Origin: Mantamonas sphyraenae
Lineage: Eukaryota > CRuMs > Mantamonadidae
Assembly (NCBI GenBank): GCA_026936335.1
Contig: JAPMXV010000001.1
Location: 1-64,000 of the forward strand
Length of the DNA: 64,000 nucleotides
Direction of reading: 5' to 3'
Part shown: positions 22,167 through 34,800 of the stretch, piece after piece
How positions within the stretch are numbered: the first letter of the stretch is position 1
How the letters are laid out: the number at the start of each line of letters is the position of its first letter
Translations under genes and position numbers: made by a program
The notes under the pieces: generated by a model
What the model was told of the DNA's origin: nothing
The model's input: the letters and a program-made list of their open reading frames with translations, nothing else
Database searches by the model: none

Positions 22167-23486
22167 ATGTCGCACGCTGAGGAAGAAGAATACGAAGAAG
22201 GGGAAGAGGAGGAGGAAGAAGAGGGAGAGTACGGGCCGATGCCTGTGCAGACGCTGGAGCAGAACGGGATCAGCGCAGCCGACTGCAAGAAGTTGATCGA
22301 GGCCGGGTTCAACACGGTGGAGGCAGTGGCGTACTCGACAAAGAAGGTGCTGATGGACATCAAAGGAATCTCGGAAGCCAAGGCAGACAAGCTGATTGCA
22401 GAGGGTGAGTGGAGCGGGAAGGGGGGAAAGAGAGAGCAAGGGTGGGAGGTGAGCGAAGAGGTGAGCGATGGAGCGGATTTTGGCGGGAACTTCCCGAGAA
22501 CCTGTGTTTTGTTGGCGAGTGTGTGGAGGTGGAAGCATGGGTTGGGTTGGGGGTTGGATTGGGTTTGATGAGGGATGTTGGGGGCATGAGGGGAAGGGGG
22601 GGGTGTGGGAAGGAGGCGGATGGAGGGAGGTGTGTGCGAGTGGCTGGGTGTGTGTGAAGTGGCTCGGGCGAGAGACTGACTGAGAAGGGTGGGCACAGCA
22701 AGCAAACTGGTGCCGATGGGCTTCACGACGGCGACGGAGGTGTACAAGAACAGGCAGGAGATCATCCAGCTGACGACGGGCTGCAAGGACCTGGACCAGC
22801 TGCTTGGAGGCGGCCTGGAGACGGGAAGCATCACGGAGATCTTTGGCGAGTTCAAGACGGGCAAGACGCAGATTTGTCACACGCTGTGTGTGACGTGCCA
22901 GCTGCCTGTAGAGAACGGAGGGGCGGAGGGGAAGGCGATGTACATCGACACTGAGGGCACATTCCGACCGGAGCGGCTGGTTGCTGTGGCGGAGCGGTTT
23001 GGGCTGGACGGGTCGGACGTGCTGGACAACGTGGCGTATGCGCGTGCGTACAACAGCGATCACCAGATGGCACTGCTTGTGCAGGCATCGGCAATGATGA
23101 GCGAGTCGCGGTATGCGCTTCTGGTGGTGGACAGCGCGACAGCGCTGTACCGCACAGATTACAGCGGGCGTGGCGAACTGAGTGCGCGACAGATGCATCT
23201 GGCGAGGTTCTTGCGCTCGCTGCTGCGTCTGGCAGACGAGTTTGGGGTGGCCGTGGTGATTACGAACCAGGTGGTGGCGCAAGTGGACGGGGCGTCGATG
23301 TTTGCGGCGGATCCGAAGAAGCCGATTGGAGGACACATCATGGCGCATGCATCGACGACACGCCTGTCTCTGAGGAAGGGCAGGGGAGAGACACGTGTAT
23401 GCAAGATCTACGACTCGCCGTGTTTGCCCGAGGCAGAGTGCACGTTTGCGATTGCGGCGGATGGAGTGAACGATGTGAAGGATTGA
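22167..23486 (+). CDS. RAD51: RAD51 recombinase, copy 1
   Basis: Exons 22167-22404 and 22699-23486 (donor GTGAGT, acceptor GGCACAG), 341 residues, full length. An acidic N-terminal tail is followed by a helix-hairpin-helix domain ([12 protein letters not shown]). The core begins [14 protein letters not shown]. Walker A is GEFKTGKTQ and Walker B is [25 protein letters not shown] and the L2 region ending in GGHIMAHA are intact. It forms the nucleoprotein filament for homologous pairing and strand exchange. It reads like RAD51 rather than DMC1 ([14 protein letters not shown]). A second gene with an identical product lies at 26063-27382. The 3' end is 86 nt before the membrane-protein start. Confidence 0.97.
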
Positions 23487-23572
23487 TGGAGACGGGCGGG
23501 GGGTGGTGGGGGACAAGGAATGCAATGCATGTGGTCGACTTCATTCCATCGCGCACGCGCAGCCAAGCACGA

Positions 23573-26005
23573 ATGGCAGCAGGAACGGCCGGCGGTGACC
23601 AAGGGCCGAGCACGTGGCAGTGGACGGCCGTACGCCTGTTGGTGTACGTGCTGTCCCTTGCTGTGTTGTGGACCGCAGGCGTGTTCTTCTTCACTCCCTA
23701 CTTTAATGTTTACGGGAACGACGCAATGTACAACGGGCCGGTGGATCTCACGCTGACCCGAAACTCATACCTGCTGAATGTCAAAGCGTCAAGCACCCTG
23801 AGCAAGTTCCCGCAGCTCATGCTGGGTCTGGGAGTGCAGATAGCATCGAATAGCACATCCAATAGCACGTGTCCAGACCACTTCTCGCGTGTTTCGCCCT
23901 CCCGCTACGGCGCCACATGTCTGCAAAAGACCTGGGTTCCCATCAACTTTGTCAAACTGTCTCGCAATGCCCTGACGTCGCAGGAACTCATTGGCGACAC
24001 GGTCGACCAGAGCAGGAAGGAGAAGAAGCTCGGCTTCTCCCTCTCTTGGACCAGGCTGGAAATCGGCGACCCTTCCAACGCCGTTGCACAACCAGAAGGC
24101 ACCATCGACGCATCCAGGCCCTTTGTCCGCTCTCAGAGCAGCACTGGGACTCTGTCCACCGCACCCTCACTCAACGCAACCTTTCAGATGGACCTGTGGC
24201 TGTTTGCAGGTGCCGCGTCGCCAAATTCACTCGTACGTCGCTTTACCCCGCGTGTTCCCTCCCAAGTGCGCCTTGTTGCTGACCCACCTTGTTGACGCAC
24301 CCATCCCTCCAGCTGCCGCTCTCCAGCTGCACGAACGATACGCAGTGTGCCGACTTTGTGCAAGAGCTCAATCGAACCAGTGTCACAGACCAGCTGCATC
24401 TCAACGAGAGCGATGTCCGCTGCTTTTCGCCCGACGAAACACCCAATTGGGGGGTGTTTGGTTGTGCTGTGGTACGTCCAAGCCTGCCTGGCTTTTCGCA
24501 CGGAAACTCCCTTGCTAACAAACGTCGCCCCTCGTTCTCACACACAGAAAATCCGGGCCAGCCAGCCTTCAGAATGTGACCTACAGCAGGTACAAGACCC
24601 TTTCTTTGCTGGCACGTACAATTTTGGTCCGCAGTGTAACTTTATCAACCTGTGGACCCTGTTTGTGTACCCGGGGGACTATCTCAATGCCGCCGGCCTG
24701 TGGAGCTGGGGTTCCATTGCCTTTGTTAGCCTCTTGGCTCTGTGGTTTTACTATGCACTGTTGTACGGCCGTCATCTGCATCTGCGGTACCTGGACAACT
24801 ACTTCTTTGTGTCGGGCACCGTTGATCTGGAATTGGACGGCAAGTACGACTTTAAGCTGTACGTCACGGGAGAACAGTTTACACGCAAAACCGGGTCGTT
24901 CAGAGTGCAACACGATGGTGACACCTTGTTTGAGTTTCCCTTTGTGGCTCGCTTTGACGAGGAGACCGTAGAAAACACAGGCAAGTCGACGCTGGTGTTT
25001 CGCAACAGCTACCATTGCACAGATGCTCGCAGCGAGGCCACGTACGACGTGCGATGGGACGGTGATTTCCACATGGCTGGATTCCGTGCACCTGAATGCC
25101 AGGTGGTCATCCGAAGGCGCATTCCCTTTGGCGTCAAGACCCGGATGAACATGTTCACCATGCCGTTTATGTGCGCGCTGCAACTCATCACAGGGCTGCC
25201 GCATCGCTCCGACTTTGCCCGATTCGACCAGTACTTGTTCACGGCTGTCTATTTTCTGTTTGTGCACGTGCCCTTCTGGCTGGTGGCGGCATGCATGCTG
25301 CTCTCATCCACCACGTCGCCAACCTCCGGTTCATCGTACTGGGGCTACCTGGACCAGCGTCCAAATCTCCCCGTGGTGCTTTATGGTGTTTTCTGCGTGT
25401 GTGTGTTGGCTTGTGTCATTATGAGCTTGTTGCCGTTTGGGAGGAGCGTGGAAGCGCGCAAGGATCGCAATGCTGGCCAAAACAACCTACCGGACGAGTT
25501 CCTGGCGGCAAACGGCATCGCACAGCCGCAAGCCAAACTCATGGAAGAGAATGCGGTGTTGATTGTCAACGACATGGGCGGCGTCAGGACCGAAGGAGGA
25601 AAGAACACAACACGGGCTGGCGAATTGGACGTGGAGTACGTGAACATGGGCACTGGTGAAGGCGCCACGCATTCTCGCAATTGGGATAGCGATGATGAGG
25701 ATGTGGGAGACGACGAAGAGGATATCACAACATACGAGCCATCTCGAGCAGACGAGCGTGACTTGGTGGTGGACACAGCCCAACTCAACTTCAAACCAGC
25801 GTCCAACCGTGAGCCAAGATTCAACAGGTACGAACGAGGCACAAGCGACGTGGACGAAACAGAGGTGCTGGCTGCAGCTATCCGCAAGTCGGCACCCAAG
25901 AGCCAGCAACGGAAGCTAAGGAAAGCAAAAGGTGTGGATCTTCGCTCGAGTGTCGATCTGCGGGAAGCCAAGACGGGAAGCAACCCGCTGAAGGGACGCG
26001 AATGA
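23573..26005 (+). CDS. Multi-pass membrane protein of unknown family
   Basis: Exons 23573-24232, 24313-24471 and 24548-26005 (donors GTACGT and GTACGT, CAG acceptors), 758 residues. An in-frame ATG at 23525 would add 16 residues. Predicted membrane helices lie at about 20-40, 324-345, 501-525 and 550-571. The loop between the first two is long, cysteine-containing and rich in NxS/T sites, so it is probably lumenal or extracellular. The region between the second and third helices is beta-rich (GTVDLELDGKYDFKLYV). A 185-residue acidic cytosolic tail follows. I recognise no family. The gene fills the palindrome spacer almost exactly, and its stop codon lies in the first bases of the right arm. 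Confidence 0.8.
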
Positions 26006-26062
26006 AGTCGACCACATGCATTGCATTCCTTGTCCCCCCACCACACCCCCTGCCCGTCTCCA

Positions 26063-27382
26063 TCAATCCTTCACATCGTTCACTCCATCCGCCGCAATCG
26101 CAAACGTGCACTCTGCCTCGGGCAGACACGGCGAGTCGTAGATCTTGCATACACGTGTCTCTCCCCTGCCCTTCCTCAGTGACAGGCGTGTCGTCGATGC
26201 ATGCGCCATGATGTGTCCTCCAATCGGCTTCTTCGGATCCGCCGCAAACATCGACGCCCCGTCCACTTGCGCCACCACCTGGTTCGTAATCACCACGGCC
26301 ACCCCAAACTCGTCTGCCAGACGCAGTAGCGAGCGCAAGAACCTCGCCAGATGCATCTGTCGCGCACTCAGTTCGCCACGCCCGCTGTAATCTGTGCGGT
26401 ACAGCGCTGTCGCGCTGTCCACCACCAGAAGCGCATACCGCGACTCGCTCATCATTGCCGATGCCTGCACAAGCAGTGCCATCTGGTGATCGCTGTTGTA
26501 CGCACGCGCATACGCCACGTTGTCCAGCACGTCCGACCCGTCCAGCCCAAACCGCTCCGCCACAGCAACCAGCCGCTCCGGTCGGAATGTGCCCTCCGTG
26601 TCGATGTACATCGCCTTCCCCTCCGCCCCTCCGTTCTCTACAGGCAGCTGGCACGTCACACACAGCGTGTGACAAATCTGCGTCTTGCCCGTCTTGAACT
26701 CGCCAAAGATCTCCGTGATGCTTCCCGTCTCCAGGCCGCCTCCAAGCAGCTGGTCCAGGTCCTTGCAGCCCGTCGTCAGCTGGATGATCTCCTGCCTGTT
26801 CTTGTACACCTCCGTCGCCGTCGTGAAGCCCATCGGCACCAGTTTGCTTGCTGTGCCCACCCTTCTCAGTCAGTCTCTCGCCCGAGCCACTTCACACACA
26901 CCCAGCCACTCGCACACACCTCCCTCCATCCGCCTCCTTCCCACCCCCTCCCCCTCCCCGCATGCCCCCAACATCCCTCATCAAACCCAATCCAACCCCC
27001 AACCCAACCCATGCTTCCACCTCCACACACTCGCCAACAAAACACAGGTTCTCGGGAAGTTCCCGCCAAAATCCGCTCCATCGCTCACCTCTTCGCTCAC
27101 CTCCCACCCTTGCTCTCTCTTTCCCCCCTTCCCGCTCCACTCACCCTCTGCAATCAGCTTGTCTGCCTTGGCTTCCGAGATTCCTTTGATGTCCATCAGC
27201 ACCTTCTTTGTCGAGTACGCCACTGCCTCCACCGTGTTGAACCCGGCCTCGATCAACTTCTTGCAGTCGGCTGCGCTGATCCCGTTCTGCTCCAGCGTCT
27301 GCACAGGCATCGGCCCGTACTCTCCCTCTTCTTCCTCCTCCTCTTCCCCTTCTTCGTATTCTTCTTCCTCGGCGTGCGACAT
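26063..27382 (-). CDS. RAD51: RAD51 recombinase, copy 2
   Basis: Exons (minus strand) 27382-27145 and 26850-26063, same splice sites as copy 1. The 341-residue product is identical to copy 1 throughout, with all motifs intact. At DNA level I find three exon substitutions, all silent. The intron differs mainly in a G-rich stretch (plus-strand positions about 26941-26965). The copy is not a pseudogene. Its promoter region up to the reductase is also duplicated, so similar expression is expected. Confidence 0.97.
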
Positions 27383-27622
27383 GATTTCCGTGTGTGCTTG
27401 TGTGTGTGCTTGTGGTTGTCCGAAAACGGGGTCGGCTTCCTCTTCCTTTTTGCCTTGTTGCCACTCGCGCATCGCTTTCCCCACCTGCTTTCACCCCTCT
27501 CCCACCCGTCATGCCGTCTCCATCTCCTCACTCCATCCACCATCATCCGCATCGAATTGCATTCCATTGCTCCGTTTCTCCCCACCTCCTCCCGTGCACA
27601 CTCTCATCACTCCAGCACCACA

Positions 27623-28564
27623 TCACTCGTACACCTTGTCAAAGTCAAACCAGCTGGGGTCCACTGCACGTGCAGGGCCCTTCTCACCCAGCTTGTCCAC
27701 GCTTGCCATCTCCTCCTCCGTCAGCTCAAAGTCAAACACAGCCATGTTCTCCACAATGCGGCTCGGCGTCACACTCTTCGGAATCACAATGCTGCCACGC
27801 TGGATGGCCCATCGACACAGGATGTTGGCTGCACTCTTGCCGTACTTTTCTGCCAGCCCCACAATCGTTTCGTCCTTGAGCAAGTTCAGGCCTGCACTGC
27901 CTCCGGGCGACCCCAGCGGCGAGTATGCTGTCAACTTGATGCCATGGCCCACGTCCAGCAAATCCGTCTGCGGCAGAAGCGGATGGCACTCCACCTGGTT
28001 CACCGCAGGCACCACGGTCGCCGTTTCCACCAGCTTCTCGATCGACGCCGCGTTGAAGTTGGACACGCCGATGGCCCGTGTCAGACCTGCCTCCAGGCAT
28101 GCTTCCATCTGCTTCCACACCTCTGCAATCGTCAGCGGCTCCGGGTCCATCACCACCTTGCCGTCCTCGTCTGTGGGGAACACCTCGCCCTCTCGCTTCA
28201 CAAACGCCTGCGGCCAGTGGATCAGGTACAGATCCACGTAGTCCAGCTGAAGGTCCTTCAGTGTCTTTTCCAAAGCTGCGCGCACGTCGTGGCGGTCCGT
28301 GTTCCAGTTCTTGGACGTCCAGAACAGCTCCTCTCGCTTGATGACTCCCTCTTCCAGCAGCGCCTTGAGTTCTTCGCCCAGCACTGCCTCGTTGCCATAC
28401 ACTGCAGCTCCGTCAATGTGCGTGTACCCTGCCTCCAGCGCTGCACGCAGGGCCGTCCGTGCGTCCTCATCCGATGACTTCCATGTGCCCAGGCCAAACA
28501 CGGGCATCTCAACTCCGTTGTTCAACGTCACCGTCGGCACCTGGATCTTGTTCTGCGCGCTCAT
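27623..28564 (-). CDS. Aldo/keto reductase, copy 2
   Basis: Intronless, 313 residues, identical in protein sequence to copy 1 at 20985-21926, including the Asp-Tyr-Lys-His tetrad. One silent change (Val GTT versus GTG) separates the coding sequences. The 5' flank is shared for about 190 bp and then diverges. Beyond it lies the 3' end of the giant HECT gene, on the same strand, whereas copy 1 follows the coiled-coil gene. The outer genomic contexts therefore differ. Confidence 0.95.
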   Translation of the reverse strand: MSAQNKIQVPTVTLNNGVEMPVFGLGTWKSSDEDARTALRAALEAGYTHIDGAAVYGNEAVLGEELKALLEEGVIKREELFWTSKNWNTDRHDVRAALEKTLKDLQLDYVDLYLIHWPQAFVKREGEVFPTDEDGKVVMDPEPLTIAEVWKQMEACLEAGLTRAIGVSNFNAASIEKLVETATVVPAVNQVECHPLLPQTDLLDVGHGIKLTAYSPLGSPGGSAGLNLLKDETIVGLAEKYGKSAANILCRWAIQRGSIVIPKSVTPSRIVENMAVFDFELTEEEMASVDKLGEKGPARAVDPSWFDFDKVYE

Positions 28565-28803
28565 TGTTCTCTCGTTCCTTTGTGTTGTGTGGTAGTGGTA
28601 GCTGTGGTTGCGTTGTGCGTGTGCTCCTCTCTTGGTACGTGTGCGTGTGTGCGTGGACGGAAAGTGAAAAGTTCCGGCTGCTGCTGTTCAGGTGCTCACC
28701 CTTGCGCAAGGGTGCCAAGACGAACCGCTACCTCCACTACTGTATGCATCACACACCTCCCTCCAACCCGCATTTCATTCCAATCCCATTCTTCTCACCC
28801 GCC

Positions 28804-31800
28804 TCAACGCCAGCGCGAGTCCTCACCCCAACTCGAGTTGTTGTCCGTCATAAAGTCACCGTCAATCGACGTGCAGTTGCGGATGGCAAACTGAATGCGT
28901 TGGCGCATGATGTCCACCGAGGAGTAGTTGGGCATGTCGACGCTGAAGAAGCACGTGTGTGCCACCGGCATGCGCGAGTCTGGGTTCGATCCGCTCAATT
29001 GGTCAATCTTGAAGCGCCTATCAAAGTCGGCGTCTGTTGCAGGCAGCCTTGTGCGGCCCCACACAAACTTCAGGAACAGACGCTTGTCCGACTCGGAAAA
29101 GTCTTCAAACACCTGCCAGAAGAAGCGCACCGTTTGGTCGCTCACGCCGTAGCCTGTCTCCGCCGTGCGCTTCAGCATGGCCACGTCCACAGTTGGTTCG
29201 CCGCACACTGCCATCTCCAGCTCTTGCCACGTGAACCAGTTCAGCTGGCCGACGGGCACCAGCAGTCCCAGACCGTACAGCACAGCCTCGATTTGCGCAG
29301 CGCACTCCTTCTCCCTCACCTCGCGCACCAGGCGCACGTACTCGTGCCTGTTCTCAAATGTGAGCGGGATGTTGGCTCCGTTTGGCTTCAGCTCCACCCG
29401 GCGTCCGTCGCTCAGTGTCGTCACAAACACCTCGTCAAACACCTGTGCAAACGTCTCGGCGTCCACTCCCTCCTTCTCAATGTCCAGGATGCCCTTGAGA
29501 CATTGGAAGCACATCTGGTCCATCGAGTACAGGTCCTCGATCGTCACTTCCTCGCCCACCAGCCGCTTCCACACAGTCTTGGACAGGTTCAGGTCCAAGT
29601 AGTTCTTCGTGCGGATCGCTGAGCCCATGAGCATGCCCAACAGTTCGTACAGTTGCAGGTGCGTCGAGCTCGTCGACGACGGCTTCAGGATGAACTTGTC
29701 TCGTTCGTCGCCCACGTTGGCCTGTCCGTTCGGTGTGCGGATCATCATCGGGAACTCCGGTGCCTGGAATTCGGCCATCAGATCCTGCATCGACTCGCGG
29801 TACGGTCCGCCCGCGTCTTCTGACCCCTCGCCGATGAAGTTGATGCGGTACATACGACCGTCCTGTCGCAGCGCCTCCACGTTTTCGGTACGCAGCTTCT
29901 CGTTCACCTGGTGCATCAGGGATCCCTTCACACGGCCCGACTCCTTTGCAAACATGGCCTGCGGGCGGCTTACGTTGATCTCCGGGCGGCTCGACTGCGA
30001 GTTGGTGCTCGACAGCTTTGTCAGGAAGCGACTTTGGCGGATGTCCGCACACATGGCTCCCTTGAACTGAAGCACCATCGCACTCATCGACCAGCCTTCG
30101 TTTGCAAACTCTGCGTTTGTAAACGGAAGCAAACGCTGCACACGCTTCGACAGCTTCACCATATCGCGGAATTTGTCGCGGATCTCCATCACGTCCAACG
30201 CCGCCGCGCGTTTGTACTCGCCCGAGTTCTCCTGCACCAGCACGCTGAACTGCTTCTCCCGGAACGCGTTGTTGTTCATGTTGCTCACCTTGACTCCCTT
30301 CTTGGCTGCGTATCGCGTGCACAGCACCATCACCTCTTGGTACAACGCAAGCTGCTCCCGTTCGGAAACCAGGCGATGCAGGTCCGAGCGCAGGTCCAGC
30401 GCATATCGTGTGAACCAGCGTCGCGTGTCCTGCGTCCCGATCGGCTTGCGCGTGGGCCCACCCATCGTTGCAATCTCCTCCTTCGACATGGCAAAGTCGC
30501 GCACCTGCATGTGCGTCAGGTATCCCGCCGTCGACTTGACGTGGTCCATCTTGCCCAAGATCAGAAACTCGTCGTTCAACGCGTCTGCGCCGTCAACCCC
30601 GGAGTACACGGCAGACTCCACCAGCAACTCGCCATCCAAGTAGCCACGCATCGTGTTGCTTGCCTGGTCAAACGTGATGCCCAGGCGCACCAGCTTGTTG
30701 TACGGCACCGCGTTGGTACTCCAAGTCGAACCCACGCACAGTGCACCCGTCGATCCACGCAGGAACACACCACTCGCTCCCGTAATGTCGGTGCGCATCA
30801 ACACAATGTTCTCTTCCGCCTGGCTCGGAGGGAGGATGATGTCCATCAGCAACGTGTACGAGTTGACCTTGGCGCTCCCTGCAGGGGTGGCCGGCAGGCC
30901 GTGTCTCACATGCAGCGTCGAGTTGCTCGTCAGCTTCAGCGCCTCAAACTCTTCGCCCATCGAGTACGCTGTGCCCACTGTCGCTCCGCTCACGTTGCTC
31001 ACATACACCGACCCTCGGTGCTTGAACCCTCGGTCGCTCAGGTTCCAGTTGGACAAGTTGCCGCTCGACGGGTAGCCGTGCTTGAAATAGTCGCCATTCT
31101 CCCACAGCTTCTGCCTTGGACCTGTGCTGCTGCCGGCGCCACTGCTACCGCTACTGCCGCTGCTGCTGCTGCTGCTGCTTGACGATTTGCCCTGTCCGTC
31201 ACCGCCCACGTCGCCGAAAAAGTCCAACACCTCGTGGCTCTGCGAAAACAGCCCGTGGTCTTCGTGCTCCTCCAGCAGCTCCTTCATGGCACGTGACTCC
31301 TCCAGCTGACGCTGCAGAGTCAGGAACTGATCGATTTCGCCCTGCAGCATGCGCATCGTCGCTTCGCTCAGATCCACCCATGTTTCCTGGTGCACAGTGC
31401 TGCCGTGCGATCCTCGTCCCTTCTTGCGCTTCTTGGACTTGGTTGTGATCTTGTACAGGAGCTTGTTACGCCGCAGGTACTTTTCCATCGGTCCGTAGTC
31501 CAGCGAGAACGAGTGCTTCCACAGGGTGCCCTCGTTGTACTTGCGGAACTTCTGGTGCACAGACGACATCGACACCGCGCCCGCCACACACAGGTCTCGC
31601 AGGCACTCCAACAGCACCTGATCCACAGGCGGCAGCCTTGCCAAAACCTCCTCCGTTGTCTGCGGTTGCACCTCTTCCTCCTCCTCCTGCGCGTCCTCTT
31701 GTTGCTCGTTCTCGCCGCTCTCCTTGGCCTTCTTCTTGGCCGCCTTCAGCTCCATCAGCCTTTCGTGCTCTTCCTTGGCCTTGCGTGCCTGCTCGTTGCG

Positions 31801-34800
31801 CTCGACGCGCTTCGTGATGGCGTCCTGTGCGGTTTCCATGGCCACCGACAGCTCAAACAGCTCCTGCACCATGGCCGAATGCGTCGGGTTGTGCTTCTCC
31901 TGCGTTTGCAGTGACACCATGTACTCCATGGGGGCTTCGAGCGAGCTCAGGTCAGGCATCACCGAGGCAGGTGTAAATTGCTCCAGGTGGTACAACCATC
32001 GGCACAGCAGCTTGATCACCTGCGTGCGTACCTGCAGGTCCCACGTGCCGAGCCCATTGCTCAGCTGCACAAGCATGTCCTGGTTGTAGAATGCGCGGCT
32101 GCCCACATCTGCCAACAGCGACAGTACGCGCACTGCCAGTTTCTTGTTCGGCAGGTACATCGCCTCTGCAGGGTTGGCTCGCGCATCGTGGTACAGCGGC
32201 ACAACCTGCAGTTTGAAGCCCCAGTGGCTGGTGTGTTTGTGGCCCGGGTTGAACTTGATGTGCACCCTGCTGCCGGGTACAGAGAACGACGCCCAGTCGG
32301 TCGGCGAAGGACCACCCACGCGACGCAGCAAGTTGTTGTTGCCGTCGTAAAACTCCACCTGGTCGTCCTTGTGCGTTGCACAAGAAGCATGGAAGATCAC
32401 CTGCATCTTTGACGCATTCTTCATGTGGATCGAGCGCGACGAGATCGCGTCCTTGCCAGTGTACGGATGCCCCGTGCTCACGCTCTTTGCGCCGCGGCTG
32501 CTCTGGTCGCACAGGTCCGCAGCACACGCCATCGCAAGACCCACGTCCACGCCACTCAGCGTATCGGTGCTCGTCACAGACCCGTCCTGCACCGTGTACC
32601 ACGTCGACTCGGTCGTCTGTGTCACGCCGCTCTCCTGCGACTCGGCACTGTTCTCCTCCTGCGTCAGCCCCAGCCACTGGCCAACCACCTCAAAGCCCAT
32701 CTTGGCCTTGCCCTTGCCCTTGGCGTCCTTGCCTTCCTCCTCTTGCGCCTCGTCGAGCACCTCCTCGTCGCCATCGCCCTCAAGCAATTCCCCAATGGGC
32801 GTGTCCTGCGTCTTCTTGGCGTGTCGTGCGCCCTCACCCTCGCCTTCGCTCGGCGACGCATCGCTCGACACCTGTACGTCCATAATCACCTTGAGTTGGT
32901 CCAGCAGGCGGTTGACCATGGCCACCCCGCGTCCATGCGAAGGGTCGGCGTCCATCAACTTCAACAGTCGGTAGTACCAGTCCCCGCTGTCGTGAGCGCC
33001 AATCAGGTCGGACAACGGCAATTGCTTCGGCCAGTTGGTCACCAGGTTAATCAGCACGGTGCGCGCGTGGTAATCCTTCAACATGGAAAACACTCGCATC
33101 ATCGTCTTGCTGAACGCCTCGGCCGACGAGAGCATGGCAAGGTCGCCGTACTCCTTCTCCACGTTGGCTCCCACAAAATCGCGTGCCGTGTTTCCTGTGC
33201 TGCTGCCTCCACTGTCCGCTTCCTTGTCCTGTGACGTGCTGTCCCCTCCGCTCGACAGACTTGCCAGCGACGACGAGGACGAACTCGACGACGAGGACGA
33301 ACTCGACGACGAGCTGCCTGTGCTTTCCGACGGCAGTTCCACCGTCGTAACGCCACCTGTTGCACGCAGAGCCGCAGCGTCCCGATCACTCTCCGAGCGC
33401 CACGTGTTGTGCATCTCTTCAGCAACGGACGAGTCCACAACCATGTGAGCCGCGCCCCTTGTCCTTGCCGCCTTGACCTTCTTCTCCAGCTCCTGGTCGC
33501 GCATGTCGTGCGGGCGCATCTTGAGCGCATACATCGTCTGCGTTTGCGCAAGCAGCATCTGCAGAGCCACCGCCTTGGCCTCAGCCTCTTCCACAGGCAC
33601 CCAGTCGTTCTTCTTTGTGAAGCTGGGTTGCAGAGCACACTCGATCATCGTGTTGAGCGCCTGCTGGTCGATACACAGCTGCGCCCACTCCGACGACTCC
33701 ATCACGTTGGCCAGTGCCTGGAACATCGCCGCACGCAGCGCCGTCGACAGCGGCGTTTCCGTGCGCATCTCCTCCATGTTGTGCATGAGGTAATGGAACG
33801 GCTCAAAGTTGTCTGAACTCGCCTCAAAGTGGGCCACGTCCTGCGGCGAGAAGCGGTGTACTGGCCGCAGCTGCTCCAGCGGGATGTTTTTCACCACGCC
33901 TTGCGACGCCGTAAAGTCCAGCAACACCTTGCACTTGGTTTTGCCTGGATGGTAGTACACCACCGTGCCTTGGCTGACCACGCCGTCTGCGTCCACCACG
34001 ACCGTCGCCCCAAGGCGGAGGTGCTCTTGCAGTCCACCCAGAACCGTAAGCACCGCCGGAATGGCGAGCACGTTCATCTGCCATTCCTCGTCCTGCCCGT
34101 CTGTCTGCTCCTGCGACCACTCGCCACTGGCCTCCTCAAAGCCGTCCACAAATGCAGGCAGCATGCGCCAGGCGCCAAGCAGCTTCGGCATGACGATGTC
34201 GCGCCACTTGTCGCCCTGCAGCACCTTGCGCAGGAGAAGAGCACACTCGTTGGCCAGTGCACGGTCGGACATGGCCTGCTCGTGCGTGAGCACAAACCCG
34301 TCCAAGTCTTCCAGGGTTCCCTTGCCCTTCTTGGCAGTCGATGATTGCTTGCTGTCGCGTTTGGTCTTGCCCTTTCCTCCCTTGACGCCGCCCGAACCAC
34401 CGACACCACCACCACCACCACCACCACTGCTGCTGCTGCTTCCACCCTGCGACTCTGGCTCGTCCGAGTGTCCCAGGCTCATGTCAAACTCGCGCAGCAG
34501 TTCTTCGTCGACCAACGAATCCGACGCGTCCTTGTTCAGGAGGCGCTCGTGCGTGTGGTTCCAGAACGGATGCAGACCCGCCCAGGTGCGTGCGATCTGG
34601 TTGAACAGAAACACGACCAGGTTCTCATCGGGCTGTGCGTCCTCGTGCGAAAACGCAAGCCCCATGATGCGGAACAGACCGTTGGTCCACACGGAGCAGC
34701 GCTCGTGCTGGTGCGTCGCCTGGAGGATCAAGTAGTACAAGCGCATCCACGAGCGTGTGCCAATCATGCCACGGATCAGATGCGACGGCGAAGCAAGCGT

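Larger units (their letters stand above)
20800..23546. repeat. Left arm of a 2.75-kb palindromic duplication
   Basis: This arm is the reverse complement of about 26000-28755. A position x on the left matches 49549 minus x on the right across both genes, so there is no net length change between the AKR start and the RAD51 stop. It carries the aldo/keto reductase and RAD51. Identity is above 99% by eye, with scattered substitutions in the RAD51 intron, the spacers and the outer edge. The outer boundary near 20800 fades gradually. The inner boundary at 23546 is sharp. Confidence 0.92.
26000..28755. repeat. Right arm of the palindromic duplication
   Basis: Inverted copy of about 20800-23546, separated from it by a 2.45-kb spacer. 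I see four differences inside coding exons, all synonymous: Ala GCT/GCC and Thr ACT/ACG and Ser TCT/TCA in RAD51, and Val GTT/GTG in the reductase. Noncoding differences include one base in the AKR-RAD51 spacer, several in the G-rich part of the RAD51 intron, and several upstream of the reductase. The inner edge begins at the last codon of the membrane-protein gene. Confidence 0.92.

Noticed and set aside
21072-23525. 817-codon minus-strand frame, with a matching plus-strand frame at 26351-28477
   Set aside because: Both are shadows of RAD51 and AKR in the two palindrome arms, running through introns and spacers.
20800-28755. Palindrome as a simple assembly duplication
   Set aside because: The arms differ at scattered sites in a selection-like pattern and have distinct outer flanks. 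Misassembly of two haplotypes remains possible and is listed as the refuting test.
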